Shown: positions 8,556 to 17,841 of the stretch, piece by piece | Layout of the letters: each line of letters opens with the position of its first letter | Numbering within the stretch: the first letter of the stretch is position 1 | Origin: Bradyrhizobium macuxiense | Lineage (GTDB): Bacteria; Pseudomonadota; Alphaproteobacteria; Rhizobiales; Xanthobacteraceae | Reading direction: 5' to 3' | Length of the DNA stretch: 64,000 nt | Assembly (NCBI RefSeq): GCF_007993935.1 | Contig: NZ_VITY01000003.1 | Coordinates: 124,001-188,000, forward strand | The notes under the pieces: generated by a model | What the model saw: the letters and a program-made list of their open reading frames with translations, nothing else | Database searches by the model: none | What the model was told of the DNA's origin: nothing | Position numbers and translations under genes: made by a program

Positions 8556-9503
8556 ATGAATTGGGCTTCCTCGCTGGACCAGATCTGGCGCTTACCGACC
8601 TTCCCGATGTGGCTGACGCTGGCCGCCGCGGGGTTCTTTGGGATCGTTGTTCTGGTCACGCTGCTGCGCGCGGAAAAATCCGTCGCCAACGGCGCACTGA
8701 CCGTCATCACGCTGCTGTCGATCGCGGTCGCGGTCGCCGCGACGATCCGCGGCTTCGGGCCTGGCGGGCAGGCGGCGGCGTCAAGCGAGACACGCACCGC
8801 GCAATTGACCAGCCAGACGGTGCCGGCGCTGGCCTGCGTCGACGACCTCGCCGGAGACGCCGTTCTCAATGCCTGCGAAAAGGTGCTGTTCGGGTCGTCC
8901 GATACGGCCGCGGCGGCGGTCAGCTACGCGGCGGCGCAGATCTCGCGCCTGACCGCGCTCGGCGACCTCGCAACCGCGGAGCGCAATTCGACCACCGAGT
9001 TGCAGGCGCTGCGCCGCGCCATCGAGCACGACCGGTATGGCTTGGTGGCTTATGCGCTGATGGCGCGCGACCACTGCACGCCGACGGCGTGCCCCGCATT
9101 CCGTTCGCTCGGCGACAACCATCAGATCGTCGCCAACATGAACGACCGGACCTACGAGAACCTCATCACGCGCTACGCCGCGTCCTGGAACGCGCCGGCT
9201 GGCGCCGCGCCGTCTGCCGCCGGGCTGGTCGCGGCGCTGCCGCCGTCGATGCCCACCGGCAAGCCGACCAATGCGGAGTTTCCGAGCTCGGCGGACACTC
9301 CACCGATTAGCATCATGACGCCCGTGCCGGCGAAGCCCGCAGCGGCACCGCCGCCGGCCGCGCGCGCTGCCGCCGCGTCGCCCGCTGCCCCGAAGCGGCC
9401 GCCTGCCGCGAAGCGTCCGGTCCAGATCGCGCCGGCTGCTGCTGCGCCGGCGGCGCCGCCGCCCGCCGCGGCGAGTGCGCCGGCGGCCGCGAGCCAGGAC
9501 TAG
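8556..9503 (+). CDS. membrane protein with Ala/Pro-rich tail, unknown function
   Basis: A 315-residue protein that I do not recognise as a named family. Two hydrophobic segments lie at about residues 18-38 and 46-64. A soluble domain of about 150 residues with several cysteines follows (LACVDDL, LNACEKVLFG, RDHCTPTACPAFR), spaced like disulfide pairs. The last 90 residues are almost entirely Ala and Pro with Lys/Arg, a low-complexity tail that could cross the periplasm or bind the wall. The start ATG at 8556 gives a conserved-looking MNWASSLDQIW. A perfect hairpin follows the stop. Confidence 0.7.
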   Translation: MNWASSLDQIWRLPTFPMWLTLAAAGFFGIVVLVTLLRAEKSVANGALTVITLLSIAVAVAATIRGFGPGGQAAASSETRTAQLTSQTVPALACVDDLAGDAVLNACEKVLFGSSDTAAAAVSYAAAQISRLTALGDLATAERNSTTELQALRRAIEHDRYGLVAYALMARDHCTPTACPAFRSLGDNHQIVANMNDRTYENLITRYAASWNAPAGAAPSAAGLVAALPPSMPTGKPTNAEFPSSADTPPISIMTPVPAKPAAAPPPAARAAAASPAAPKRPPAAKRPVQIAPAAAAPAAPPPAAASAPAAASQD

Positions 9504-9519
9504 GCGTGGGCCCGCGCGT

Positions 9520-9547
9520 GATGACGGCGGCCTGAGCCGCCGTCATC
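9520..9547. terminator. perfect hairpin after the gene, terminator-like
   Basis: Twelve-base arms GATGACGGCGGC (9520-9531) and GCCGCCGTCATC (9536-9547) enclose a CTGA loop, 16 bases after the stop of the preceding gene. There is only a weak T-rich stretch behind it, so termination is likely but not certain. Confidence 0.5.
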
Positions 9548-9633
9548 GCATTGTTCCTCGCGGTAATCCCGATATCCACTGCCGCTTTGATCGCTCCCTT
9601 TCCAAAGCGCGCGCCGGCCGCTACATCCGCCGT

Positions 9634-10074
9634 ATGCCGCTTCATCTCATCAAGCTCGCCGTCGGTTGCGACTCGGTCAAGGAACTCAAGGGCTGGGTCG
9701 CCGAACGGATGGCGACCGCCAAGAAAAAGGGCCTGCCGCTCCGTCACGTCCACATCACGCGGATGACGCCGAAGCGCGAGGAGGAGATCCTCGCCGGCGG
9801 ATCGCTGTACTGGGTGATCCGCGGCGAGATCGCGGCGCGCGAGAAGATCGTCGCGATCGAGCCGTTCCGCGACAAGGACGGCATCGGGCGCTGCCGCATC
9901 GTGATGCAGCCCAAGGTGATCGCCGTCTCGCCGCGGCCGATGCGGCCGTTCCAGGGTTGGCGCTACCTGACCGCGGACTCCGCGCCCGCCGATCTCACCA
10001 AGTCGAGCGCGGCCAGCGTGGCGTCGATGCCGGAGCCGATGCGCCGCGAGCTGCGCGACCTCGGATTGCTCTGA
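9634..10074 (+). CDS. DUF1489 family protein
   Basis: A 146-residue cytoplasmic protein of the alphaproteobacterial DUF1489 family, function unknown. The N-terminus MPLHLIKLAVGCDSVKEL and the central block THITRMTPKR-like (here HITRMTPKREEEILAGGSLY) plus GWRYL near the end are the family marks. The open frame extends further upstream but the ATG at 9634 gives the conserved start. It converges with the following gene, whose stop lies 4 bases away. Confidence 0.85.
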   Translation: MPLHLIKLAVGCDSVKELKGWVAERMATAKKKGLPLRHVHITRMTPKREEEILAGGSLYWVIRGEIAAREKIVAIEPFRDKDGIGRCRIVMQPKVIAVSPRPMRPFQGWRYLTADSAPADLTKSSAASVASMPEPMRRELRDLGLL

Positions 10075-10078
10075 GCAA

Positions 10079-10825
10079 TTACTGAGTGACGAGATGCAGC
10101 CGGCTCCATTCGGACGCCGGGATCTCGACATAACGGCCGCCCCCGGCATTGCTGACGGCGACGTCGAGCAGTTCGTGATCGATCCCCATCTCGCCGAGGT
10201 AGCGGCGGAACTGGTCTGTGAAGATCGAGGTCAGGCTCTCACGATGCTCGGCCGAGACGTTGGGCGCGAGCCGGTTGTGGATCGCCATGCCGCTCAGCAC
10301 CACGTGGCTGCCCGTCGGCAGGCTGCGATGCACTCCGCCCGCCAGTACCAGCACGCAGGCGAGATCGCAGGCCGTGCCCGACGGCTTCTCCTTCGCGTCC
10401 AGCGGGCCGCCGGGCCGCTTGAGCGCAAAGCATTCCTCCTCGGATTTTCCGCTGCACGCCTCGACCTCGGTCGCCGCGACCACGGCATCGATGCTGCGAT
10501 CGCGCAGGATGCGGCCGAGGCTGGCGGCGACATTGAGGTTGGAGTTCCCCTTGATGTTGATCACCACCGGGAGCTTGCGGCCGTTCTGCCGGTCGAGGAT
10601 CGCGAGCAGGCGCTTGTAGGTGTCCCACTGCACGGAGCCTTCGGCCGCGATCCAGTCCGAGCAGCCCGGACCACAGGAATCCGGCGCGCCATGCGCAACA
10701 TAGAAGATCATCGCACCGGGCGCCGAATTGACGCCGCCGACCGGCGGCCTGGTCTGCGCCTGCGCCAGCCCAGCGGCCAATAGCGCGATGCCGAGAACAA
10801 TGCCTTGCCTGAAGTAACTGACCAT
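10079..10825 (-). CDS. exported ClpP/crotonase-like protein (COG3904 type)
   Basis: A 248-residue protein with a signal peptide (about residues 1-23, ending AQA). The body resembles the periplasmic crotonase/ClpP-fold proteins of COG3904: an early strand with VVINIKGNSNLNVAASLGRILR, a cysteine-rich stretch (EACSGKSEEECFAL, TACDLACVLVLAGGV) at the position of the usual CASACT..F.GG block, then SHVVLSGMAIHN. The catalytic identity is uncertain, and the serine typical of ClpP is not obvious. It stands between DUF1489 (convergent) and panC (same strand, 79 bases from it). No substrate can be inferred. Confidence 0.6.
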   Translation of the reverse strand: MVSYFRQGIVLGIALLAAGLAQAQTRPPVGGVNSAPGAMIFYVAHGAPDSCGPGCSDWIAAEGSVQWDTYKRLLAILDRQNGRKLPVVINIKGNSNLNVAASLGRILRDRSIDAVVAATEVEACSGKSEEECFALKRPGGPLDAKEKPSGTACDLACVLVLAGGVHRSLPTGSHVVLSGMAIHNRLAPNVSAEHRESLTSIFTDQFRRYLGEMGIDHELLDVAVSNAGGGRYVEIPASEWSRLHLVTQ

Positions 10826-10904
10826 TCCGATCGCCTCTAAAAGTCGCGATCATCCCTGCGCCGCGGCCGCCGCGCAAGCGAACGGCATCACACTTTCCGA
10901 AGCC

Positions 10905-11756
10905 TTACACGGCGATGTTGTCGATCAGGCGCGTGCTGCCGAGCCTGGCCGCGACCAGCATCCGCATCGGGCCGTCCTTCAGCGATCCGATCGGCGCCAG
11001 GGTGGCGGCGTGGCGGACCTCGAGATAGTCGAGCACGAAGCCGGCCTTGGTGATCTCAGCGGCGCCGGCCGCCATTGCGGTTGCGCTGTCCTCGCCGGCG
11101 CGCAGGCGGCCTGCCGCTTGCTTCATCACGCGGTTGAGCTCGGGGGCCGCGCGTCGTTCTTCCGGCGAAAGGTAGACGTTGCGCGAGGACATCGCGAGGC
11201 CGTCGCGTTCGCGCACCGTCTTGGACCCGATCACCTTGACGCCGAGGTCGAGGTCCGCGGCCATCTGGGTCACGACCCGGAGCTGCTGAAAGTCCTTCTC
11301 GCCGAAGATCGCAACGTCGGGCCGGACCTGGGTGAACAGCTTGCCGACCACCGTGGCGACGCCGCCAAAGAAATGCGGCCGGAAGCGATCCTCGAGCCCG
11401 GCGGTCGCCGGTCCCTCCGGCACGATTCGGGTGGCGAAGCCGTCCGGGTACATCGCCTTCACCTCGGGGTGCCAGATCAGGTCGACGCCCTCGGCGGCAA
11501 GCTTGGCGACGTCTTCCTTCCAGGTGCGCGGATACGAACCGAAATCTTCCGTCGGCGCAAACTGGGTCGGGTTGACGAAGATCGAAACAACGACCCGCTT
11601 GGCGCGGCGCTTGGCGAGCCGCACCAGCGACACATGGCCGTCATGGAGCGCACCCATGGTCGGGACCAGCGCGACGGTCGCCTTCTTGGCGCGCAGGGTG
11701 TCGACGGCGCGACGCAGGGCAGGGACGGTACGGACAACGGTGGGATTTCTCGGCAT
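10905..11756 (-). CDS. panC: pantothenate synthetase
   Basis: A 283-residue pantoate-beta-alanine ligase, which joins pantoate and beta-alanine with ATP in the last step of pantothenate synthesis. The HIGH-type ATP motif is seen in [14 protein letters not shown], followed by [14 protein letters not shown] and [27 protein letters not shown] and the KMSKS-like [13 protein letters not shown] complete the set. The length is normal. No panB is adjacent. The divergent neighbour mipZ begins 274 bases away, an arrangement I recall from Rhizobiales. Confidence 0.96.
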   Translation of the reverse strand: MPRNPTVVRTVPALRRAVDTLRAKKATVALVPTMGALHDGHVSLVRLAKRRAKRVVVSIFVNPTQFAPTEDFGSYPRTWKEDVAKLAAEGVDLIWHPEVKAMYPDGFATRIVPEGPATAGLEDRFRPHFFGGVATVVGKLFTQVRPDVAIFGEKDFQQLRVVTQMAADLDLGVKVIGSKTVRERDGLAMSSRNVYLSPEERRAAPELNRVMKQAAGRLRAGEDSATAMAAGAAEITKAGFVLDYLEVRHAATLAPIGSLKDGPMRMLVAARLGSTRLIDNIAV

Positions 11757-12030
11757 CTGGTCTCGACTCGTGGGGCAATCCGGGTGGGATGTTTGGTGTT
11801 CGGCAGGTAGCGCAGCTTACCAAGTCCGAACCGCTGTCGGCAAACCGCCGTACAAGCATTACCCGATCTCGAATGCGCATGGATCGCAGGCCTCGTGCCG
11901 CCGATCGACGCAGCCGGCTTGCTCGTTCGATTCATCATTAAGGTCGGCTGCAATTGATTTCCTCTCGCAGTGATGCATTTCACTTGACCGCAGCCGTGCT
12001 CGATTTGAAGATCATTGCGGGGATTGAATC

Positions 12031-12954
12031 ATGTTGGTGCAGGCTAGTCAGGGTCAATCCGGCTCCGCACATGTCGTGGTGCTCGGCAACGAGAAGGGTG
12101 GTTCGGGCAAGTCGACCACCGCCCTGCATATCGCCGTTGCGCTCCTGAAGGCCGGACAGCGCGTCGCCACCATCGATCTCGACTGCCGCCAGCAAAGCTT
12201 CACCCGCTACATCAGCAATCGCCAGGGCTGGGCGCGGCGCTCCGGGCTCGATCTCGAACTGCCCGCACATCATTGCATCAAGTACGGCGAGACGATGCAG
12301 ATCGAGGAAAACGAGAACGCCGAGTTCCAGCAGTTCATGGCCGCCGTGAGCGCGGTGGAACGTGCCTATGATTTCATCGTCATCGATACCCCCGGCTCGG
12401 ACAGCTACCTGATGCGGCTCGCGCATTCGATGGCCGACACGCTGGTGACGCCGATCAACGACAGCTTCCTCGATTTCGACGTGCTGGGCACCGTCGATCC
12501 CGCGACCTATTCGGTGATCGGCGAGAGCCATTACGCGGAGATGGTGCGCGACGTCAGACGCAAGCGCCGCCAGCTCGACGGCGCATCGACCGACTGGATC
12601 GTGGTGCGCAACCGGCTGTCGATGCTCGGCTCGCGCAACAAGCAGCTGGTCGCCGACGGCTTGAAGCAGCTGTCGCTCCGGCTCGGGTTCCGGGCGGTCG
12701 ACGGCTTTGCCGAGCGGGTGGTCTATCGCGAATTCTTCCCGCGCGGGCTGACGGCGCTCGACGAGATCGACGAGGCGACGCTCGGCACTCGCCCGAACCT
12801 CGGCCACGTCACCGCCCGCGAGGAGGTGATGAGCCTGCTGCGCCAGCTCAAGCTGCCGCTCGACGAACGCGGCCGCCGCCGCGCCGCCAACCGGGCCGAA
12901 TGGTTCAGCCAGGTCGACAAGCCGCTCGAAGTCGACGACATCATCGGCAGCTAG
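12031..12954 (+). CDS. mipZ: MipZ-type ParA ATPase, division-plane positioning
   Basis: A 307-residue P-loop ATPase of the ParA/MinD group. The deviant Walker A box KGGSGKST lies at residues 22-29 and the Walker B strand reads DFIVIDTPGSD. TIDLDCRQQSFTRYI and SFLDFDVLG are marks of MipZ, the alphaproteobacterial gradient-forming inhibitor of FtsZ that binds ParB at the origin and places the division site. Unlike ParA, no parB follows. A GGGGA ribosome-binding sequence precedes the ATG at 12031. Regulation is not evident from sequence. Confidence 0.92.
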   Translation: MLVQASQGQSGSAHVVVLGNEKGGSGKSTTALHIAVALLKAGQRVATIDLDCRQQSFTRYISNRQGWARRSGLDLELPAHHCIKYGETMQIEENENAEFQQFMAAVSAVERAYDFIVIDTPGSDSYLMRLAHSMADTLVTPINDSFLDFDVLGTVDPATYSVIGESHYAEMVRDVRRKRRQLDGASTDWIVVRNRLSMLGSRNKQLVADGLKQLSLRLGFRAVDGFAERVVYREFFPRGLTALDEIDEATLGTRPNLGHVTAREEVMSLLRQLKLPLDERGRRRAANRAEWFSQVDKPLEVDDIIGS

Positions 12955-13289
12955 CGATCGTGAATTGATAGGGTCCGCTTCCAGGTCGCTCGCTCGCGCG
13001 GGAGGCGGGTGGCCAAAATATCGAAAACAACCCCATGCAAAGCAGCCGGTGGTGGCCAGCGTTCGACCAGGCGACTTGACACGTCGGGCAACTCACCGGT
13101 ATTTTTCCAATATTCCGAAATTGTGCGCGTGGGCTCGCCCCAGGGGGTATGGCATGGGCATGGGGCATTTGCATGCTTCCGTGACCGACGTTTCCACGTC
13201 GTCATGCCGGTAGCCATAGTGGACAGGACCCGCGCTGATCAGCGTAGGTCGCGACGACACGGGATACGCAGCCGGAGCCAAGGCCGTGA
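12955..13289. other. 335-base gap before the AraC-type regulator
   Basis: No gene is convincing here on either strand. The segment holds one good promoter-like sequence (13076-13105). The part around 13010-13110 reminds me of sequence seen repeatedly in Bradyrhizobium genomes, but there is only one copy in this window, so that is a memory, not a demonstration. Confidence 0.4.
13076..13105 (+). promoter_or_regulatory. sigma70-like promoter candidate
   Basis: TTGACA at 13076-13081 and TATTTT at 13100-13105 are separated by 18 bases. The next gene on this strand is the AraC-type regulator at 13290, which would have a leader of about 175 bases. Confidence 0.4.
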
Positions 13290-14513
13290 ATGCCGGCGCC
13301 GGCAGGCGGGCCGGCCCTTGATGCACGGAACGCTTCCCCTGTAAGCCTTCGCTCAGCAATGCCGGATGGAGCGATCCCGATCGTGAGCAGCAGTGCCTTG
13401 ACGGCGATCGAGCTGGGGTGTCGGGGCGCCGTCGTCGGCTTGTCGCTGCTGATCGCGGCCGTGCTGCTGCGCGACCGCCGGGACACGGCGGCGCGCCTCG
13501 GCGCCGCGCTGGTGGTCGCGGTGGCGGCCTCCGCGATCTCGGATGCGCCGGGATTTCCTCGGCCGTGGCCGTATTGGGCCCTGATCCTGCTGGCGTTGTC
13601 CAGCAGCGGGGCGGTCCTGTTCTGGCTCTGGGCGCGCGCGACCTTCGATGATGATTTCGCGCTGCGGCCCTGGCACGGCGCCGTGGTGGCCGCCGTCGTC
13701 GGCACGCAATTGTTCGACGTCTGGCCGACACGCGGAGAGCGCAGAGGCGATCTCGATCAAACCCTGGCAATTATCTATGTCGGCCTCGCTGTCCTGGCTG
13801 CGGCGCAGACGCTCGCGACATGGCGGGCGGACCTGATGGCGGGACGGCGGCGATTGCGGGTCCTCGTTCTGCTCGGCGCGGTAGCCTGGAGCGGCGCGGT
13901 TTTCTTCCACAAGGCTTGGCCGGCCTCGGTTGCCGGTTTCTCCACCTGGAGTATCGTCAGCCCAGTTGTGATTTGGGTGCTGCTGGGGGTTACCGCATGG
14001 AGCCGGTTTCAGGCGGTCGAAATGCAGCAAGCCTCCGGCGCGCTGCCAGCCGCGGGTCACATTCCGGGCAATGACGCGCCGCCTGCACGGGAGGACAAGC
14101 CGCTCGCGGTCGACCCGGAACTGCTGCGTCGGTTGCAGCAACTGATGACCGTGGAGCGCGCCTATCGGCGCGAGGGATTGACCATTGGCTCGCTGTCCGC
14201 CGAGCTCGGCGTTCAGGAGTACCGGCTGCGGCAGTTGATCAATGAAGGCTTGGGCTATCGCAATTTCAATGCCTTCCTCAATCACTACCGGATCGAGGAT
14301 GCCAGCGCTGCGCTGGCCGATCCCGCGCAAAAGCAGGTGCCGGTGCTGACCATCGCGATGGACGCCGGCTTCCAGTCGATCGGCCCATTCAACCGCGCCT
14401 TCAAGGCTGCCACCGACCTGACGCCGACCGAATTCAGGCGGCTGGCGCTGGCCAAGGTGGCTTCCGATCCGGGCAAAACGGACCACGGCCCAGACATCGG
14501 CCAGCCGGACTGA
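13290..14513 (+). CDS. membrane-anchored AraC-family regulator
   Basis: A 407-residue protein with a membrane sensor half and a DNA-binding half. Residues 30-240 contain about six hydrophobic segments. The C-terminal third has an AraC-type double helix-turn-helix: GLTIGSLSAELGVQEYRLRQLINEGLGYRNFNAFLNHYRIEDA and then TIAMDAGFQSIGPFNRAFKAATDLTPTEFR. The start at 13290 has AAGG (13280-13283) at good spacing, while an ATG at 13359 would remove 23 residues and has no clear ribosome site. The next gene, a serine hydrolase, is 86 bases downstream on the same strand and is the probable partner or target. Confidence 0.8.
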   Translation: MPAPAGGPALDARNASPVSLRSAMPDGAIPIVSSSALTAIELGCRGAVVGLSLLIAAVLLRDRRDTAARLGAALVVAVAASAISDAPGFPRPWPYWALILLALSSSGAVLFWLWARATFDDDFALRPWHGAVVAAVVGTQLFDVWPTRGERRGDLDQTLAIIYVGLAVLAAAQTLATWRADLMAGRRRLRVLVLLGAVAWSGAVFFHKAWPASVAGFSTWSIVSPVVIWVLLGVTAWSRFQAVEMQQASGALPAAGHIPGNDAPPAREDKPLAVDPELLRRLQQLMTVERAYRREGLTIGSLSAELGVQEYRLRQLINEGLGYRNFNAFLNHYRIEDASAALADPAQKQVPVLTIAMDAGFQSIGPFNRAFKAATDLTPTEFRRLALAKVASDPGKTDHGPDIGQPD

Positions 14514-14599
14514 GGAATCGGCCAGTCGAATTCTGAACCCGGCAAGAGCGCTTTGAGAATATCGGCCAGAGTGCGGGTTGTGATCACGGAGTTCTCGGG

Positions 14600-16588
14600 A
14601 TGAAACGCCTCGCATCGATCGGAACGGCTCTCGTCGTACTTTGCCTGTGGGGGCCGGCACGTGCCGATCAACTCCCGACATCAGCCGACGCAAAAAGTCT
14701 CGGATTTTCGGCGGCTGGTCTGGCACGGATCGCACCGTGGTATCAGGCGCGCTTCGATGCCTTCCCGCCGTCCGAAGGCCTGGTCCCTGGCGCCGTAGTC
14801 GCCATCGCCAAGGGCGGCCAGCTCGCATATCTGCAAGCCATCGGCTTCCAGGACCGCGCCAAGACGGTCCCGATGAAGATGAACTCGATCTTCTGGATCG
14901 CCTCGATGACCAAGCCGGTGACCAGCGTCGCGGCGATGATCCTGGTTGACGATGGCAAGCTCGAGCTCGACGCGCCGGTCGCGCGGTACCTTCCCGAAAT
15001 CGGCAAGATGCCGGTTGGGACATTCGACCCGGCGACTGGGCAGGCTGGGCTCACTTTGCAAAAACGCCCGATGACGGTCCGGGACTTGCTGCGCCATACC
15101 TCCGGCGTGATCGCTCCGGAACTGGATTTTGCGTTTCCTGAACGGGGCCTCGCGGACGCAACCACCGAGTCCGCATTGCGCGCGATCCACATGATCTACG
15201 ACTGGAAAGTCGTGTACCGGCGTGAGAAGACGTTGGCGGATTTCGTATCGAGCCTGGCCGACCTGCCGCTCGTCCATCAGCCCGGCGAGGTCCATGAATA
15301 TGGCTGGAGCTCCGACGTGCTGGCCCGGGTTGTCGAGGTGGCGTCCGGTCAGCCACTCGACCAGTTCATGCAGACCCGTATCTTTGCGCCGTTGCATATG
15401 GTCGACACCGGCTTCTTCGTCCCGAAAGAAAAGCTCGACCGTCTCGTCGACTCCCCGATGCCGGAGCGACCGCCGATCTGGGACGTCACGACGCCCGCAA
15501 GGCTGTTTTCCGGTGCCGGTGGCCTGGTGTCGACCGCACCCGACTATCTCCGCTTTTGCCAGATGGTTCTGAACGGCGGCGAGCTCGATGGCGTGCGCGT
15601 GCTCACTGCGCAGGCCGTGAAGCAGATGACGACCAATGCGCTGCCAGCGGATGTTCGCATCTTTGGGGGCAACGAGGTTGGCGCCCGTGCAGGCACAACC
15701 TTCGGCCTCGGCTTCGGCATCCGCACCAGTCCGATCGCGAGCTGGATTCCGGGAGCGCCCGGAAGCTTCGGCTGGGCGGGGAGCTGGGGCACGTATTTCT
15801 GGGTCGATCCGGCGGAGCAGTTGATCGGCGTCGAAATGATCCAGGCGACGCCCGGCAGCAAGGCGCGGGCCGCGCTGGCGTCCTCGGGGATCAATCATCT
15901 GACCTATGGCGCGCTGGCGGCAGCCGCGCCGTCTGCAGAGGCGCCGCCGGCGGTGCCCGCGATGACGAGCGCCGAAGCGCTCGCTGACTATGTCGGCACC
16001 TACGACTTCGCCGGCACGGTGAGTTCGCGTGACAGGCAGGGCGTTGCCGACGGCAAGAACGGATGGCTGGGGATCGAGGCGTTCGTCGCCATGGAGCAGG
16101 ACGGCCTGAGGATCAACAGGCCGGACCCGGGCAGTCCCGCGACCAAGGCCGGCGTCGCTACCGGTGACCTCGTCACCGAACTTGACGGTGCGTCCCTCAA
16201 GGGCCTGGCGCTCGCCGATGTGCTGTCGCGGCTGCGCGGGCCGGCCAACACCACGCTCAAGATCAAGATCGTCCACAGAGGACAAGACGGCGCAAGCGAT
16301 CTCACATTGGTGCGAGCCGCCCGGCGTGCAAATACCGTCCAGCTTCAGGTCCGCGTCGTCCAAGACAGGCTTGTCGCGGAAGCTGTGGGCATGTGGCCCA
16401 TCCTCGCATTCGAGAAGAGCAAGGCCGTGCCGCTGGTGGCGGCATCGAACAGCGAATTCAGTGTGGCCGACGACGGTCACACCCGGATCGCATTCGTCAG
16501 GGACCCGGTTGGCAAGGTCTCCGGGCTCGTCCTCGACCCCGGGCCTTGGGAGTTGAAAGCCGCGATGATCGCGGCGGGGCCGAAATAG
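14600..16588 (+). CDS. secreted serine hydrolase (beta-lactamase class C fold) with PDZ domain
   Basis: A 662-residue exported protein with signal peptide (1-22). The class C beta-lactamase / esterase-like domain has Ser102 and Lys105 in the SxxK motif SMTK, Tyr234 in HEYGWSS as the second motif, and GLGFGIRT later. From about residue 480 there is a linker, then a PDZ-like domain: GWLGIEAFVAMEQDGL, SPATKAGVATGDLVTELDGASL, LSRLRGPANTTLKIKIVHRG. This fusion suggests a peptidase or esterase acting on an exported peptide or wall component bound by the PDZ domain. It follows the membrane AraC regulator on the same strand. The true substrate is unknown, and antibiotic hydrolysis is not implied by the fold. 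Confidence 0.85.
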   Translation: MKRLASIGTALVVLCLWGPARADQLPTSADAKSLGFSAAGLARIAPWYQARFDAFPPSEGLVPGAVVAIAKGGQLAYLQAIGFQDRAKTVPMKMNSIFWIASMTKPVTSVAAMILVDDGKLELDAPVARYLPEIGKMPVGTFDPATGQAGLTLQKRPMTVRDLLRHTSGVIAPELDFAFPERGLADATTESALRAIHMIYDWKVVYRREKTLADFVSSLADLPLVHQPGEVHEYGWSSDVLARVVEVASGQPLDQFMQTRIFAPLHMVDTGFFVPKEKLDRLVDSPMPERPPIWDVTTPARLFSGAGGLVSTAPDYLRFCQMVLNGGELDGVRVLTAQAVKQMTTNALPADVRIFGGNEVGARAGTTFGLGFGIRTSPIASWIPGAPGSFGWAGSWGTYFWVDPAEQLIGVEMIQATPGSKARAALASSGINHLTYGALAAAAPSAEAPPAVPAMTSAEALADYVGTYDFAGTVSSRDRQGVADGKNGWLGIEAFVAMEQDGLRINRPDPGSPATKAGVATGDLVTELDGASLKGLALADVLSRLRGPANTTLKIKIVHRGQDGASDLTLVRAARRANTVQLQVRVVQDRLVAEAVGMWPILAFEKSKAVPLVAASNSEFSVADDGHTRIAFVRDPVGKVSGLVLDPGPWELKAAMIAAGPK

Positions 16589-16652
16589 CGTATTCGCCTC
16601 AGGATCCGGCGCCACTGATGCTTCAGGTCGCCGGGCTGAATCGGCAGCGCCG

Positions 16653-17738
16653 CTATCGGTTCGGCTCCAGCACGGTCATCTTGAACGGCCCGCTATTGGC
16701 GGCGGCGTGCGCGACCGCGTCATTGGCGTGATCGAGATCGAAGGTCGTGACCTCGAACTGATCGAGCCGCAACAGCCCGGCGCGGGCCAGGTTGACGAGG
16801 CCGAATGCGGCCTCCGGCGGATACATCCAGACGCCGTGAATGCTGATGCATTGGCGCATGATCCAGGGGTAGGGCAGGTCGAGCCCCGGTCCGCCCTGCA
16901 TGCCGACGCCGCCCATCAGCACGACGCGGCCATAGGAACGCACCGTCATGATCGCGGCGCGGACGGTTGGCGTCGTCACCGACGGCGGCATCAGGTCGAG
17001 CACGAGGTCGATCGGACCGGGCGCGGCACGCCGCATGCGCTCGCGATCGTCGTCCTCGTTGCCGCCAAGCGTTACGGTGCGCACGCGCGGGCCAAAGCAT
17101 CGGACCAGATCGGACAGCACCTTTTCGTTGCGGCCGGGGGCGACCACGCAGGCGGCGCCCATCGCGAGTGCGACGGCAACGGCGGCACTGCCGAAATTGC
17201 CGGTGGCGCCGTTCACCAGCACGGTCTCGCCCGGTTGCAGGCGCGCAGCCAGGAATCCACCATAGGGCACGAGGCAGGTGCCTAGCGCGCACCATGACGG
17301 CGCGTCGGCCGGATCGATCGCGCCGATCCGCTTGGCGTTCTCGGTCGGCACCAGCGTCTGCTCCGCAAACGTGCCGTGACGGAAGTGTCGCTGCAGGCGC
17401 AGCCCGCCTTCGCCGCGCGCGCTCCAGCCCTGCAACGTAATGTCCGGCGAGATGCTGTCGTCGCGCGAGCGGAAGGTCGGATCGCAGTACACCCAATCGC
17501 CGGCGGCGAGGTGGGTTGCGTCGGGTCCGACCGCGCGAACCCGTCCGATCGCGCCGAGACCCGGAACGGCCGGCAACTCGAGCAGGTAGCGACGCTCGCC
17601 GCTGAACACCTCATTGGTATAGGACAGCACGCGTGTCGCGGCGACGTCGACGAGGACTTCACCCGTTCCCATCACCGGTGCGGGGACCTCCTCGATCACG
17701 AGCGGAGAGCCGAACGACTTTAGAACTGCTGCTTTCAT
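16653..17738 (-). CDS. MDR-family oxidoreductase (quinone-reductase/alcohol dehydrogenase-like)
   Basis: A 361-residue medium-chain dehydrogenase/reductase. The N-terminal GroES-like domain starts MKAAVLKSFGSPLVIEEV and the Rossmann part carries VLVNGATGNFGSAAVAVALAMGA. The zinc-dehydrogenase signature GHE is replaced by PGLGAIGRV, so zinc catalysis is doubtful and an NADPH quinone-reductase-like activity is more likely. It is divergent from an XRE-type regulator with 103 bases between, and a palindrome lies in the gap, so the regulator probably controls it. The substrate is unknown. Confidence 0.85.
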   Translation of the reverse strand: MKAAVLKSFGSPLVIEEVPAPVMGTGEVLVDVAATRVLSYTNEVFSGERRYLLELPAVPGLGAIGRVRAVGPDATHLAAGDWVYCDPTFRSRDDSISPDITLQGWSARGEGGLRLQRHFRHGTFAEQTLVPTENAKRIGAIDPADAPSWCALGTCLVPYGGFLAARLQPGETVLVNGATGNFGSAAVAVALAMGAACVVAPGRNEKVLSDLVRCFGPRVRTVTLGGNEDDDRERMRRAAPGPIDLVLDLMPPSVTTPTVRAAIMTVRSYGRVVLMGGVGMQGGPGLDLPYPWIMRQCISIHGVWMYPPEAAFGLVNLARAGLLRLDQFEVTTFDLDHANDAVAHAAANSGPFKMTVLEPNR

Positions 17739-17805
17739 CTGATCTCATCCCTTGCTGAGATCGGCATCATCCCGCGCTCCGTTGCGGCCAGGAAGACCTG
17801 GTATT

Positions 17806-17815
17806 ATCCTAGGAT
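17806..17815. promoter_or_regulatory. palindromic operator candidate between MDR and XRE genes
   Basis: ATCCTAGGAT is a perfect 10-base palindrome in the 103-base region between the divergent oxidoreductase and regulator genes. It lies 26 bases before the regulator start and 68 before the oxidoreductase start, a position that suits autoregulation plus control of the enzyme. Confidence 0.45.
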
Positions 17816-17841
17816 TGTCAGTCCTACTCAGGAGCCCGGTG

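Noticed and set aside
13009..13344. 111-codon plus-strand frame in the gap before the AraC regulator
   Set aside because: No ribosome site, no domain, and it overlaps the regulator start; composition is not coding-like.
14600..16588. True beta-lactamase call for the serine hydrolase with PDZ domain
   Set aside because: The SxxK motif is present, but the second and third motifs differ from true class C enzymes and the PDZ domain points to another role.
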